From: Silene latifolia
Taxonomy: Eukaryota > Streptophyta > Magnoliopsida > Caryophyllales > Caryophyllaceae
Length of the DNA: 64,000 nucleotides
Direction: 5' to 3'
Assembly (NCBI RefSeq): GCF_048544455.1
Contig: NC_133534.1
Coordinates: 221,802,292-221,866,291, forward strand
Position numbers and translations under genes: made by a program
Notes under the pieces: generated by a model
Database searches by the model: none
What the model saw: the letters and a program-made list of their open reading frames with translations, nothing else
What the model was told of the DNA's origin: nothing
Shown: piece after piece, positions 32,324 through 44,895 of the stretch
Numbering within the stretch: position 1 is the first letter of the stretch
Layout: every line of letters starts with the position of its first letter

Positions 32324-35300
32324 CTATACAAAGTACTTTCTTAGGTTGTCGGTGTTCCAATGGCTCATCAAAGGCACACCCTCCATGTCTGTCAGCCGGT
32401 ATGTACCCGGCCTCATCTCTTCAACCACTTTGTAGGGACCCTCCCAGTTGGCCGTCAATTTACCATGAATATTTCCTTTGTTGGTGGCGGCCGACTTTCT
32501 TAGGACTAGATCCCCTACTTTTAAGTCCCTCTTGTGGACTCTTCGGTTGTAGGCTCTTCTCATCCGGTTTTGGTATCTTTGCCAAGTTGAGGCGCGTCTT
32601 GTATCTCGGCTTTCTTCGACCAGGTCTAGGGAGACTCTCAGTCCTTCCTCATTTTCAATCGGGTTAAAGGCGGCCGTTCTGAATGTCGGCACCGCTGCTT
32701 CAATTGGCAGGACTGCTTCAGACCCGTAGACTAAGTGGAATGGACTGTACCACGTTGCTTCTTTCTCCGTGGTTCGAAGGGACCATAAGACGACGGGTAG
32801 TTCATCGGCCCATCTTCCCTTTAGGTCTTCAACTTTCTTCTTTAAACCGTTGAGGATTGTTTTGTTGGCTGCCTCCGCCTGTCCGTTGCTCTGAGGGTGG
32901 TAGACGGAGGAGTATGCAAACTTGATGCCCAGCTCTTCTAACCAGTTCATTATCAGGTCACTCCAAAATTCTCGGCCGTGGTCGAACACCATGACTTGGG
33001 GTAGTCCAAAACGAGTTATGACATTTTCCCAGATCACCTTTCTCACAGCCGCCGTCGTCTTCGCAGGTACCCCTACAGCTTCAATCCATTTGGTGAAGTA
33101 GTCAATGGCGACAATCAAGTACTTTCTTCCTTCGGATGCCGTTGGAAATGGCCCTAGTAGATCCATCCCCCACTGTGCAAAAGGAAGGGGATTAAGTACC
33201 GGCTGCAGGTCTCGGGAAGGTGCATGTATCACCGGAGCATGCATTTGACAGTTCGTACACTTCTTCGTTTTTGCCCTGGAATCTTCAAGCATGGTGGGCC
33301 AGAAATAGCCGGCTCGGAGAGCTTTGTGGGCTAGTGTTCTTGCCCCCATGTGGTGTCCACAGATGCCTTCATGAATTTCTCACAAGATATTAGCTCCGTC
33401 GGTTTACCGGGCCGACACATTTCAAAAGTGGTCTTATTACGGACCTTCTGTATAGTTCTCCTTCGAACACCAAGTACCTGGCGGCGATCCTTTTTATCTT
33501 GGCCGAGAGATTGCGGTCCTCCGGCAACTCATTTGTAAGTTTGTATTTCATTATCGGAGTCATCCACGTCGTCTCGGCTTCCACGTCGCCCACCATGCCG
33601 ACGGTCTCAGTGATGCTCTTCGCATTCCTGATATCTACCAGCACGGTTCGGCTGACATTCTTGATGGTTGAACTGGCAAGTTTTGAGAGAGCGTCGGCCC
33701 GGTTATTCTCAGACCTAGGGACGCATTGGATCTGGAAAGATTTCAGTTTTGCTGTGTCAGCTTTTACCCTTTCCAGGTATCTTACCATCCCGTCGTCCCG
33801 AGCCTCATACTCTCCTCTGATTTGGTTCGTCACCAATAGCGAGTCTGTTTTCAACACAATGTGTTCCACTCCGGCGGCTCTAGCTAGCTCGACTCCGGTT
33901 ATCACCGCCTCGTATTCGGATTCGTTGTTTGAGGCCGAGAAGGTAAATTTCAAGGCATACTCAAACTCGTCCCCGTTTGGGCTGATGATAAGGATGCCGG
34001 CCCCCGCGCTGTTCGTCGTGGAGGAGCCGTCGGTGTATACCTCCCATACACCTGGATTTGGCTCTTCTTGATATGTGCATTCGGCCAGGAAATCTGCAAG
34101 TGCTTGCCCCTTTATCGAAGGCCTCGGCTTGTACTGAATGCCAAAGCCAGAGAGTTCCACTGCCCATTTGATAAGCCTACCAGATTGTTCGAATTTTTCC
34201 AATGCCTTCTCCAACGGCTGGTCGGTTAAGACCGTTACGGGATGTGCGTCGAAGTAGGGTTTTAACTTCCTTGCGGCAACGACGACGGCGAAGGCTGCTT
34301 TTTCAATTAGTGGGTAGTTCCTCTCGGCGTCCAGTAGTGTATGGCTGATAAAGTAAATTGGGTGTTGCTGCTTGTTCTCTTCTCTGACAATCACGGCACG
34401 GACCGTGGCCGAGGTAACTGCTAAGTATAGATATAACATCTCCCCCAGCATCGGCATGGACAGGGTCGGCAGTGTCAGAAGGTGAGCTTTCAGTTGCCTG
34501 AAAGCTGTGCTCTGTTGCTCCCCCCAGCTGAAGTCTTTATTCCCTTTTAGCACTGTAAAGAATGGAGTGCTCTTGTCGGCTGACCGAGAGATGAAACGGG
34601 CAAGAGCTGCCATCCTCCAGGTCAGAGTCATTACTTCTTTTCGGTTCCTCGGCTCCGGCAGGTCCAGTATTGCTTGGACTTTCTCTGGATTGGCATCAAT
34701 TCCCCTGGCACTGACAAGTACGCCGAGGAACTTGCCGGCCCGGACACCGAAGTTGCACTTCTTTGGGTTTATTTTCATCTTGTATTTCCTTAGTGAACAA
34801 AATGTCTCGTGTAAATCGGTTAGGTGCTCGTTGTCAGACTTGCTCTTTACAATAGCATCGTCGACATAAGCCTCAACGTTTCGCCCTTTCTAATTTTGGA
34901 ACACTTTGTCCACCAGTCTTGTGTAAGTTGCGCCGGCGTTTTTCAAACCGAACGGCATCATTTTATACATGAATGTGCCGTCTCTGGTGATGAATGCGCA
35001 TTTAGGCATGTCTTCTTCGGCCATGAATACCTGATGATACCCTGAGAAGGCGTCCAGCAGCTCAAGATAGTGTAACTTCTGCCGTGGCGTCAATTAAACT
35101 ATCTATCCGAGGCAAAGGATAACAATCTTTGGGGCATGCTTTATTAAGACTGGTAAAGTCTACACACATTCTCCATGCCCCCGATGATTTCCTCACCATT
35201 ACAACATTAGCTAGCCACTCAGGATAAGTACAAGGCATGATAAAGCCCGCCGCTAGTAATTTGTCTACTTCGGCTTTGATGGCTTCGTCCTTCTCGGCTG

Positions 35301-36160
35301 AGGAGTTCCTCATCTTCTGCTTGACAGGGCGAGCGGTGGAGAGTACGTTAAGCTTGTGAACAATCACCTCCGGCTCACACTGCATCTCGGCCGCCGAGTA
35401 GGCGAAGACATCCTTATTCTTCCTCGGCAGTCCGGAGGTTGGCTCGAATTTTGGTTCCAGGTTGACACCGACAGTTACGGTGCGGCCTGGGTCAATCTCC
35501 ACCTCCTCGGTCTCTGCTCCTTCAACCATGCCGACGGTGGTATCCATGCGTTCGCCCTCCTGTCGCAAGGATGGGCTCTTCCCTTTCTCTGATTTCTTCG
35601 CCACTTTGAAGGATTGCATGTTACACCCTCTGGCGGATACTTGGACATTGACTACCTCGTCCTTCTCGTTCTTCGAGACGAGCTTATGCGCTTCCCCCCG
35701 GTCCGAGACATACATCAATGTCAGGGCCCGGATGGACATCACAGCGTCGGCCTCACTCAAAGTGACTCGGCCTATGAGAACGTTGTAGGCGGACGAGCCG
35801 TCAATGACCACGAACTCAGACATAACATTCTTGGCCGCACTCCCCTCGCCGAACCTCACCGGCAGTTTGATTGACCCAGGGGGGTAGGCCGGCCGGAAAA
35901 AAGTCGTACAACGGGTTGGTGCAGGGGCTCAAGTCCTCAACCTTCAGACCGAGGTTGAGAAAGCATTCTCTGTACATAATGTTTGTGTAGGCGCCTGTGT
36001 CAATCAGGCACCTCTTCACCAAGTGGTTGGCTATGTCCAAGTGGACTACAAGCGGGTCGCTGTGAGGGGCGATGACTCCCTCGTAGTCCTTCTTCCCAAT
36101 AGTTATATCGGGGATGTTGGAAGCGGGGTTCTTTGTGTTGGGCACAAAGTTGATGGCCAC
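32324..36160 (-). pseudogene. Tat-type pol: protease, RT, RNase H, integrase (decayed)
   Basis: Minus strand. Protease at 36160-35880 with active site LIDTGA. RT at 35859-34700 (FTSLNKACPKDCYPLPRID, LLDAFSGYHQV, MPFGLKNAGATY, YVDD box near 34866). RNase H at about 34400-33600 (VYTDGSS, NNESEYEAV, LKTDS, NNRADALSK). Integrase at 33349-32324 with the H2C2 finger (CTNCQMHA), catalytic D, D, E (WGMDLLGPFP, VFDHGREFWSD, NGQAEAANKT) and no chromodomain, ending MSHWNTDNLRKYFV. Frame changes lie near 36165 (gag/protease), 35885 and 35065; a TAG stop follows VFQN at 34890; another break is near 33390. Homologues carry one polyprotein that copies RNA into DNA and integrates it; this copy cannot. Confidence 0.9.
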
Positions 36161-36174
36161 GATACTGAGTTCAT

Positions 36175-37797
36175 TCAGTGCCGTTTGTGCCCATGAGCGG
36201 ACCCACCGTTCTCGTTGCCCCCGATGACAACATGGATTACTCCTATCCGTTCGAAGACGGATTTCTTATTTGACCCACCGGTATCAGTTTTTTGGCCTCC
36301 GGCAACATATTTGCCGAGGCTCCTCTTCCGGATCAGCTCTTCAATGGCACTCTTCAGATGCCGGCAGTCGTTAGTTAAGTGGCCGGTGTGGCCGTGGTAC
36401 TCGCAGTATTGGCTCGTGTCACCGTCCCCCCTCGCCTTGGGAGGCCTTTCCCACTTTTGACCCTCATTTTTGCTCAGGGCGAAGACTTCGGCAGGAGATA
36501 CGACTAGGGGAGTGTGATCATTGTACCGCTTTTTGTAGTACGGTACCGAACTTCCCCCGGCGCCCGCCGAGTTTTGCTTCCTGGCGGATCTGTCGGACCG
36601 TGACTTATTATTGTCACATCGTCCTTCATCCGGGTTGTCATCCCGGTGGCTCTTCTTTTCTGAGTGCCCAGCCTCGCTGTGGCCTACCCAGGTCTTGTGA
36701 TAGTCCTCCACCTTGATGGCTTGGTCGGCCATCTTCCTAGCGGCGTCTAAGCCCAGGCCTCCGTACTTGATGAGCTCGTTTTTTAAGTCTCCCCTTGGGA
36801 GGCCTTTCATCAGCGCGAAGGCCGCCAGCTCGGGATTCAGCTCTCGAATCTGCTGAACCTTGGCGTCGAACCTCTTCACATAGCTTCGTAGAGACTCGCC
36901 CCCCTCCTGTCTGATAGTCAAGAGATCCGATGTCTCCACGGCCCTCCTCTTATTGCAAGAGTACTGGGCTAAGAAGGCGTCCCTTAGGTCGGCGTAACAG
37001 TATACCGAGCCGTCGGGCAGCCCCTTGTACCAACTTTGAGCCATCCCATGCAAGGTCGTTGGGAAGACTCGGCACCAGACCTCATCGGGTTGTTCCCACA
37101 CCGACATGTACGACTCAAAGGCCTCAGCATGGTCGGTGGGGTCGCTATCCCCTTTGTATGTGAGCGCCGGCAACTTCAGCTTGGTTGGCACGGTGGTTTC
37201 AAGGACATAGCACCGAGGGGGCTGTCTGACCACGTGTCGAATGACACGCGGCGATCGGCTCCTCGCAAACCTAGTCCGGCTACTCTCCCCGTGGCGGGAA
37301 GGGCTCCTTCTCCGACTCGGGCTTCTTCTCCGGCTCTGCTGGGTCGGACTCCTCTGGCTCCTTTGGGGTAGGCCTCGTTGGTGTCGCGGCGGCGCTGTCC
37401 TTCCCTGAGTGCGGGAAGGACTTAGGTCTACCACTACCACTCTAGGCTCCTCCGGCGTCTTGACATGGTCAGCTTCCTCCAAGTCTTCGTTCAAGTTTCT
37501 CGGAGTCACATTTTGGGCCCTGGTCTCCGGTGGGGGTGCCGCCGCTCTTGTCGTTGTGACAGTGTGAGTCGGCGTGCCCCCCATTAGGTCCAGGAGTAGC
37601 TTCAGTTTAGCTGCATCAACCACATGTCCCATGATGGTGACCTGGTCGGCGGGCAGCGGTGTATCTTGTTCCTTTGGCATCCCGTTCGTCGTATCGGTGA
37701 TACGGCCGGTGGGGGACTACCCGATTTCAGAGTTGTGGAATGTGTCATCCTGGTAGAATTCATTTTCCACCAGCACCTTCTCTGGTTGTTTCGACAT
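36175..37797 (-). pseudogene. Tat-type gag, one nonsense mutation
   Basis: The reading frame starts at 37797 (MSKQPEKVLVENEF) about 80 bp after the primer site. A TAG at 37717-37719 interrupts it after 26 codons; the longest piece starts at an inner ATG at 37680 (501 aa). It has an Arg/Ser-rich region (RRRSPSRRRSPSRHGESS), a Retrotrans_gag domain (WYKGLPDGSVYCYADLRDAF, SYVKRFDAK) and a C-terminal zinc knuckle (YCEYHGHTGHLTNDC). Gag forms the particle and binds RNA. It stops at 36175, one frame away from protease. Confidence 0.85.
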
Positions 37798-37875
37798 CTT
37801 CTTAGCTTGATGGGTGGGTTTTGTTTTTATGTTTTTTTTTGTTTGGGAATGAATGTGACTAGCTTCTAGTATCCT

Positions 37876-37893
37876 TCCCCACAGACGGCGCCA
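37876..37893 (-). promoter_or_regulatory. Primer-binding site of the Tat element
   Basis: TGGCGCCGTCTGTGGGGA on the minus strand, 2 nt from the 5' LTR. Confidence 0.85.
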
Positions 37894-37895
37894 AT

Positions 37896-38489
37896 TGTTC
37901 CGGGTGTAATTCCGAAGCAAGTATTGTTACCACTCGTGGCTTGTAGAATGATGTCTTTGACTGAATCCTCCTTTTGGCCTCTCCTGAAACAATGAACAAA
38001 CTGAGGGCTCGGCTTTGGCCGAGCGTACTCACTCCGACGCCCAAGTCAGTGAACTTGAAGAGATAAGTTATGTGTTACTTGGCTAAGTATATATTGTAGA
38101 GAGATAAGGAAGATATTACCAGATTATAGGGTATTTAGGTTATGATTTTTGGGATCCTTTCCTCAATGAGGGTTGAGGAGTATTTATAGACTTTCACCTT
38201 TTGTCACGTAGTGGCCAAGTGGCCAAGTGGCTAGCAGGTGGAAAGACTGATCTACCCTCGGCCGAGGGACCCATGGCAGGCCGGCGGGCCCTGTTGACTC
38301 GCCACCTAGGGGTCTTGGATATGAGTACGCGGATATGTGCCTCGGCTGGCTAGTTGTCCCAGCCGAGACCCAAGAGACAGGCCGACGGGCTGCGTCGGTT
38401 AGGCTGTCTAAGTCGTTGACTTGCTGTGGATATCTTTGACCTTGCTCAATATGTTGACTCGGTCAGCGGGTGCAGAATATGCCCCATCA
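37896..38489 (-). repeat. 5' LTR of the Tat-type element
   Basis: Pairs with 27698-28294. The likely TATA box TATAAATAC is at about 38188-38180 (minus strand). Confidence 0.92.
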
Positions 38490-40300
38490 AACATGATGGG
38501 CTCATTTCATAGTTAATATTAGTGGGCTAATGAATTTTGGTAAAATTGTGCTTAGTATGAGGTGAGTATTTAGGCGGGAAATTAAAAAAGATATTTATGG
38601 TTTGTGTTTTATTATTTATAATAAGTAATAAATAAGAAATTGATCACTTTTATCAATGTAAGTAGAATATAGACTGGTAAAAGTGACCAATTTATAAGAA
38701 ATAGTGAACATTATGTGTAAAAATGATTGTTTTTTTTTTAAGTAGTCACTGTTAGTAAAAAATAGTGGTAACTTTTAATATCAAAAGCTAAATTTTTACC
38801 ATAAAATGGTCATTTTTATGTGGTCTCACCATATTAGGGTATCATATCATAGTATAATTTGTGATTGAGAATTAGGCCATTGAAACTCTAGAGTGTAAAC
38901 CCCTTATTCATGTTCGCTAACGTTAAATATACATCCAATCAAAACTCTTTAATACATACCCTTTAATACTTTATTAATGTTTAAACAATGTCAACCTACT
39001 CATAATCAAATTTCATTCGTATAAATTGCATTAACTAATAAAAATTTATGAGGAAAATCAGAGATAGTCTCTAAAGAAGTTATTGATATAACATTGTAAT
39101 CATTTATCGTTTTCATGACCATTATATAATTATATTGTTAATCATGACTTGAAACGACTCTTTAACTTTGTATATATTCTTATAATAAGTGTACTCATTT
39201 AATTTTTAACCATGTTTTCATCTGTTTTATTGACAGTGGTATTGTTTTGTATTATAATTATAAAATAAGCTCATAATAAATTTATTATGAGACCTTCTCT
39301 AAAGACATTTACCCAATGATTCTCAAATTCAATTTGTTAGTTGTTAGATTATTCAATTTACTCGTGCAAGGAAAGGGGAGATGCTATAATAACATGATAA
39401 TCGAAGATCGGCAACAAAACATTAAGTTCATAGTAAAAAAAATTAATCAAGATACTATAGGAATTGTTATTGTTTTATTAATTAGTATAGATAGTTAGAT
39501 TGAAAGTTATGAACACTTCAACATGATTGGCCACTGTAACAAATAGCTATTCACACCGATTTAAAAACGTAAAAAGAATGATTTTGAGACTAACAATTAT
39601 CTAAATTGCATGATTAAACAATATTGTCTAATCGAGTAAAAATATGATGCTTAAAAAATTTAAATTCATGCCATCAAACAATTGTATATACTATATAGGA
39701 TATGAAAATTATTTAAAAAAACCACCAAATTCTAAAACTAATTATGATATTATGGAGACCTTAAAATATAGAGAAGTTAGTAAAAATAACAATAAAATAT
39801 GGTGGTATAAATTTTATGTTAATAACATAAAATATATTTTATATATTGGGCTATTTAGTTAGTGGGCCTATTTTTAAGGAAACCTAAAATCTATGTTAAA
39901 TGTGGAGTGGAGTTTTGGAGGGAAAAAATATGTTATGGTTGTTGTTTTATTATTTTATATAGATTCTATCATTTTGTGCTCTCTGAAATTGGATGACAAT
40001 GAGGAGAAATATTTCGGTGGTAGCCGTTATGCACAAGAACCTGACGTAGCAGTTGGAAGGCTAGGAAGAGGGAGCTTATGAGCCTTACGGATCAATAAAT
40101 GAAAGTGAGATAACGCACCAGGAGGAAGAGGGTCACTGGAAGGAATCAATAGTCTCATGTTTCGGGGTTTATTTAGGACATGTTGTATGACCTTATTTTG
40201 GACATGGTGTATGATTCTGTTAATTTGTCTGTAAACTTATGACTTTGCTTATGCCCTTATTTTACGACATGCTTTGTGAAGTATTTTGGGCATTTACTTT
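38490..40300. other. AT-rich non-coding stretch
   Basis: Nothing recognised as a gene. The stretches 38510-38620 and 39850-39960 resemble one another loosely (GTGGGC, then GGGAAA, then TTTTATTATTTATA), which may mark an old repeat family. Confidence 0.5.
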
Positions 40301-40309
40301 TGGACAATT

Positions 40310-41070
40310 GTGCCTACAATGGTGACATTTTCCTTAAGAATGTGAAGTAGTTAGTCATATATATTGGCAATTGCAATTTGTCTGAATGATCACATGGTGG
40401 AACACAATTGTTTACATTTTTAACAATTATGTTACCATAAGAAAGATTGAACAACGTTGCCATTAAAATACAATGACAAGAATGTCAATTGTTTACATAT
40501 TGATCTATTATGTTACCAAATACAATATGGTAACATATTGTGCAAGAATTAAGACATTACATAACTTATATAATGTAACCAACTATGAAATGGTGACATT
40601 TTCTTAAAAAAAATGTGAACTTAATGGGCATAAACATTGGTTATTACAATTTGTTTAAGTGATCGCATATATGAACACAATTGTTCAAATTCTTATCAAT
40701 TATGTTACCAAATTGTATATAGAAACATATTGTTCAAGAATGGCAATGTGACTTATAAATTTCAATGCCTTAAAAAATACTACATTGATTGTGATTTGTT
40801 TACATATTGCGCAACATTGAAAAACATTACTGTTAAAATGCATTGGCAAGAATGTTAATTGCTCACATATTGATCTATTATGTTACCAAGTTATATATGG
40901 TAACATCTGGTGCAAGAATGAAGACAACGCTTAAATTACATAATGACAACTCTAATTCACCTTGTGTAAAATATACTACAATAGGTGTCCCCATGTCTAT
41001 CCATTATGTTACCAATTAAAAGATGCTAACAATATGTGCAAGAATGGAAACATTTTTTTTAACAACTTGT
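40310..41070. repeat. Degenerate repeats with a TTACCA...TGGTAA dyad
   Basis: ATTATGTTACCAA followed by TATATGGTAACAT and GTGCAAGAATG recurs at about 40505, 40698, 40878 and 41000. A longer unit with GGTGACATTTTC recurs at 40321 and 40592. Non-coding. Confidence 0.55.
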
Positions 41071-41189
41071 TGACATACTTGTCCATAACTCACAACATTA
41101 TTTGAAAATGACAAATACTAGATCATATTATTATTTGAAACTGACAAATAGTTGAGCACATGTATTAAGCTTAGCAAAACGTAATGTAG

Positions 41190-41455
41190 TGCATTGTCAT
41201 TTGAAAAAATTAATGTGGTGCATAGTCAATTGGGGTGTAGACATCAACATTGTATAGAAACAAAAGGGGTGACCAAGCCTTCTCTCATGGCCTTTATAGC
41301 CTCTCACTCGGCATCAGTTATTTTCCTCTCCGACGGGTGGTGCTTCTGCTCCTCTCCGAACGGTGGTGCTTCTGCTTGTGGACAGCGGGGGCCCACGGGG
41401 GCGCTTGGGAGGAAGAGAACAAGCGTTTGCATTTTGTTGGAGTCGCCACCAATTT
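41190..41455 (-). other. Possible internal segment next to an LTR
   Basis: On the minus strand TGGCGACTCC directly follows the LTR end at 41455. It resembles the Ogre/Tat primer site for tRNA-Arg, although the match stops after about 10 nt. The GC-rich stretch after it codes for nothing I recognise. Confidence 0.3.
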
Positions 41456-43815
41456 TTATGAGAAATTGGAACCGTTCGAATACCTCGTGTCATGTCAAGA
41501 CACAAAGTAGAGACATGAACACCAAGAACTCGTTACCCTTAGCATTCTATGTCTAGAATGACTCTCGTGGATGCCAATGAACACGGATGTTCACAGAGAT
41601 CTGGAGTAAGGGGTGAGGGTACGTATTAGGAAGCTCTTTTGATCGAACACCTAATCCCGCCCGCCTCGATAGCGGCCTCTACTAATGATTAGAGACATCA
41701 TCTATACTCGATATATCGTCGATTATATGCATGCAATGCAACATCCAAGTTTTAATCCTAACATGTGAAGATTAGACTAGGTCGGTTAACAATTAATTTA
41801 ACATACAATTAATGTCGAAGTAGGATTTAATGCTCAATTACATGTGAAAACATACAAATGATGCAAGAAATATGATAAATACAATAAAATAAAAATTACA
41901 ATAATGAAAATTACAATAATTACAATGGAATAGGCGATTTATGTCGAAAATACCTTTAAAACGGATAATTTGAGAAAACGAATAAAAGAATGAATCAACG
42001 AACAAGTCAGAAGGTGATAATACGGATAATAGTCAATTATACGTAAGCTAATTAAACTAGGTCAAGCAACAACGGAGTTCAGAGGCAGAACTCAACCTGG
42101 AACAGGCGCAGCAGAAGTGCATATGGAAAGAGACAGCTTGATTCTTGCGTCATTCCAAGGGGTGAGTTCTCGGGCATTTGTGAAGCGGAAGCGCAAATCG
42201 TTAATTTGAATCGGTGAATTTAAGGATTAATTAATATATTTACTCGGATGGAAGTGATTAATAGGTTATTTACATGTGATTAATGGTCATAAAAGCAATA
42301 AAACATGGATGAGACAGAATATTACTAATTATTTACATGAACGAATGATTGATTAGTGACATGGGTGAATGAAATAGGCTATATATGACGAATTAATGAC
42401 AAATTAATGGCGAACATGCGATGAATATGACAATAAACAGATGGAAATATATCAAAGATCGAATTCCAGAAATCCGATATGAACGAATCGAATTTCTACA
42501 ACCCGGATTGATTTTAATGACGAAAACCCGCAAATATGATATTATAGGGGATTTAAGTCGGATTTATGATGGATAAAACATGTTAATGATGAATAATAAT
42601 ATACATGTGAAATTAATATGATATTGTAACAAAGAATTAACAAGAACAAACAAAGACGAACGAATTACAGAGGACGAAGAAAGAAGAAAGGAAGCAGGAA
42701 CTGCAGCAGCCTCACGAAGAGGCGCAGCAGGAACTGCGCTCCTTCGAAGAGGCGCAGCAGTTGCTGCGTCCTTTCTCGACGGTTTGTCTTCTGGAAATCC
42801 GTAAAAGAGAGGTTTTAAACAAGGTTTTAGAAATCGGTTTTAAGAGGTGTTTTCGACATAAACCTTACATTAATGATACAAAAAGTAAATAACAATAATA
42901 AAACAAGGATTATACACCCTCAGACTTACATGTTTGACGAAACGAGAAGGACTAAGTTATCGATTAGCGATGCTCGACTCGAACTATAATGCAAATATGA
43001 AAGTGCCCTCGTAAGAGGAAAACGATTAGATTAATTATGTTGATTGATGTGGAGTTGGTCAAATTGGTCGGTTATGCAAAGGAGGCTGGTACTCAGAAGG
43101 ATCCGAGCTTACGTGGTCGAATGTTCAAGCACGTAGACGCCAAAAAGTAAGAACAAAGGTCTAGAATGCAAATGGAGAAGAGAAGGGCGGACACTCGCGT
43201 GAGAAATATGAGGAGCGAAGGCTCCTATTTATACTAATCACGTGAAGGAATTAAGGTTTCGGAGAGTCTTTGGAAGTGAATCTCGGAAAGATATGAAAAA
43301 GATACGAAAATTACGCAGAAAAGGACCTGGGAATAGGCGCAGCAGCCACTGCGTCTCTTGGAAGAGGCGCAGCACCTGCTACGTCTGTTCCCAAGTGGTT
43401 TCCTCCTGCGGAAGAAAGATTTTCGTGTTTAAGTTATAGAAGGACGGAACAATTTGGTTTTCCTTAATATTTTGTGTGAATATTACGGGAAATTGTTTAC
43501 CAAAATTAAAGATTGTGAAATATTTATAAAATATGGAATAGAAATATCCGGAACATTCCAGAACATTCTGACTCGGGATTTAACGGTTATCAGAAAATGA
43601 AGACGGTTTTAGGCCCGGACTCTAAATGTACTCTAATTACTGTCAAAACGACCGTATCGGCACGTAGATGACAACTAAGAGGTAGGTATTAATGTTTGAG
43701 CAATCACTTGACGACAAACTTACGAACTGTCACAAATCGTTCCGCGTAGCAAACATGCGGCCCAATCATCACCGGGTGGTTTGCGAGAGGTGCAGAAATG
43801 AGGTATCTACAGAGC
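41456..43815 (-). mobile_element. Large Tat/Ogre-like LTR (about 2.4 kb)
   Basis: On the minus strand it starts TGTAGATACCTCATTTCTGC at 43815, right after a purine tract (AAAGTGGGGGCTC), and has TATAAATAG at 43233-43225. The other end lies near 41455, next to a tRNA-Arg-like primer site. It carries several GGCGCAGCAG...CTGCGTC dyads. Non-coding. No partner LTR is in the window, so the borders are inferred. Confidence 0.5.
42690..42790. repeat. GCGCAGCAG dyad cluster in the LTR
   Basis: GAGGCGCAGCAG followed by AACTGCGCTCC and TTGCTGCGTCC; related copies lie at 42105, 43330-43400 and 44700-44765. Confidence 0.7.
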
Positions 43816-44895
43816 CCCCACTTTGACCGAGGCTTGGACAAGGCGAAAGTCAAAGTATAGCCATCAGGTCAATCGAAGATTACAACCTGATGACTATGGC
43901 GACGCGAGGCGGCTCAAGGGGTTTGAACCAAGGATCTGTCGTCGGGAACATTTTAGAGTCTGTCGACTATCGGGGAGGGTCGTTTAAAGTCCATTAGACT
44001 ACGTAAGGAGGCTCGCCAGCCATAAGAAGAGACCATACCTGAGACTTGTTCCTCGAGATGCTTCCGGAGGTGCATAGGAGCTAAGGGTGAGACCTAAAAG
44101 ATATATAAGGATTGGTGCTAGGGTAGGGGGCCCTATGAGTTTAAACTAAAGGGTAACTAAGGCTCGAGTATAGGAACTCTACTGGTTTGGGAACTTATGG
44201 AGAACGACATATTTATCGCACTCCGAGGGGAAACAAGAAATATTGTGCGTAGCAGGACACAGGCGGGAACTGCTGGGAGAAATCTGTTCGTGTTCAGCTT
44301 CGAACAAACTTCGGAAGAAATGGGGGCTGATGTTGATCTCCATGTCTCGAGAGGGAAAGTCTATCCGCTTACTCTCGTTGGGGAAATATAATCGGGAATT
44401 AATCTCCATGTCTCGAGAGGGAAAGTCTATCCGCTTACTCTCGTTGGGGAAATATAATGAAGGTGTGTCGAAACACTTGTGAAGGAATATCTGCTCGTTG
44501 CGACAAGCAAAGGGGCTTGGAAGCGATAAATAACGTGTAATAGTCTGTTGTTGGCTTGGAAATGCGGGCCGGAACGAAAGATAATCGTCAAACGGACCAA
44601 AAAGATAAAATAGCATCGGGGAATAGGCGCACCAAAGATGGGGTCACAAATAACGAACTCATAACGAATTTTTGAAAACTCGTATAGAGGGAACACCAGG
44701 AAGAGGCGCACCAAGAGCTGCGTCTCTTGGAATAGGCGCAGCGCCTGCTGCGTCTGTTCCCAAGGGTGTATTTTTTTGCGTAAAAACGCGATAAACAGAG
44801 GGATTATTTCATTTGTTTCGAAACACAAATCACACAATACTCTCTCAAATCTTAACCATTTCCGCCAAGGTTTGATCCAAAAGCTTTCATTAATC
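43816..44895. other. Tat-like internal region upstream of the antisense PMD gene
   Basis: No coding sequence is supported. It contains a tandem duplication (44336-44459) and more GCGCAGC dyads near 44700-44765. It corresponds in position to the antisense-gene promoter of the other Tat element. Confidence 0.4.
44336..44459. repeat. 66-bp direct tandem duplication
   Basis: ATCTCCATGTCTCGAGAGGG and what follows repeats at 44402 without visible changes for 58 bp. Confidence 0.9.

Larger units (their letters stand above)
27698..38489 (-). mobile_element. Complete Tat-lineage Ty3/gypsy element, 10.8 kb
   Basis: LTRs of 597 and 594 bp (27698-28294, 37896-38489), termini TG...CA, AACAT on both sides. 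On the minus strand the order is 5' LTR, primer site, gag, protease, RT, RNase H, integrase, a repeat-rich spacer, a purine tract and the 3' LTR. Between integrase and the 3' LTR a spliced gene runs the opposite way (28969-31148, plus strand). Gag and pol carry stops and frame changes, so the copy is not autonomous. By eye the LTRs are about 95% identical, with differences clustered near 28110-28290. Confidence 0.92.

Noticed and set aside
36930-37371. Plus-strand frames opposite gag
   Set aside because: Shadows of the Arg/Ser-rich gag coding strand.
44179-44616. Minus-strand frame of 145 aa with an internal peptide repeat
   Set aside because: It follows from the 66-bp tandem duplication; no similarity recognised and no conserved context.
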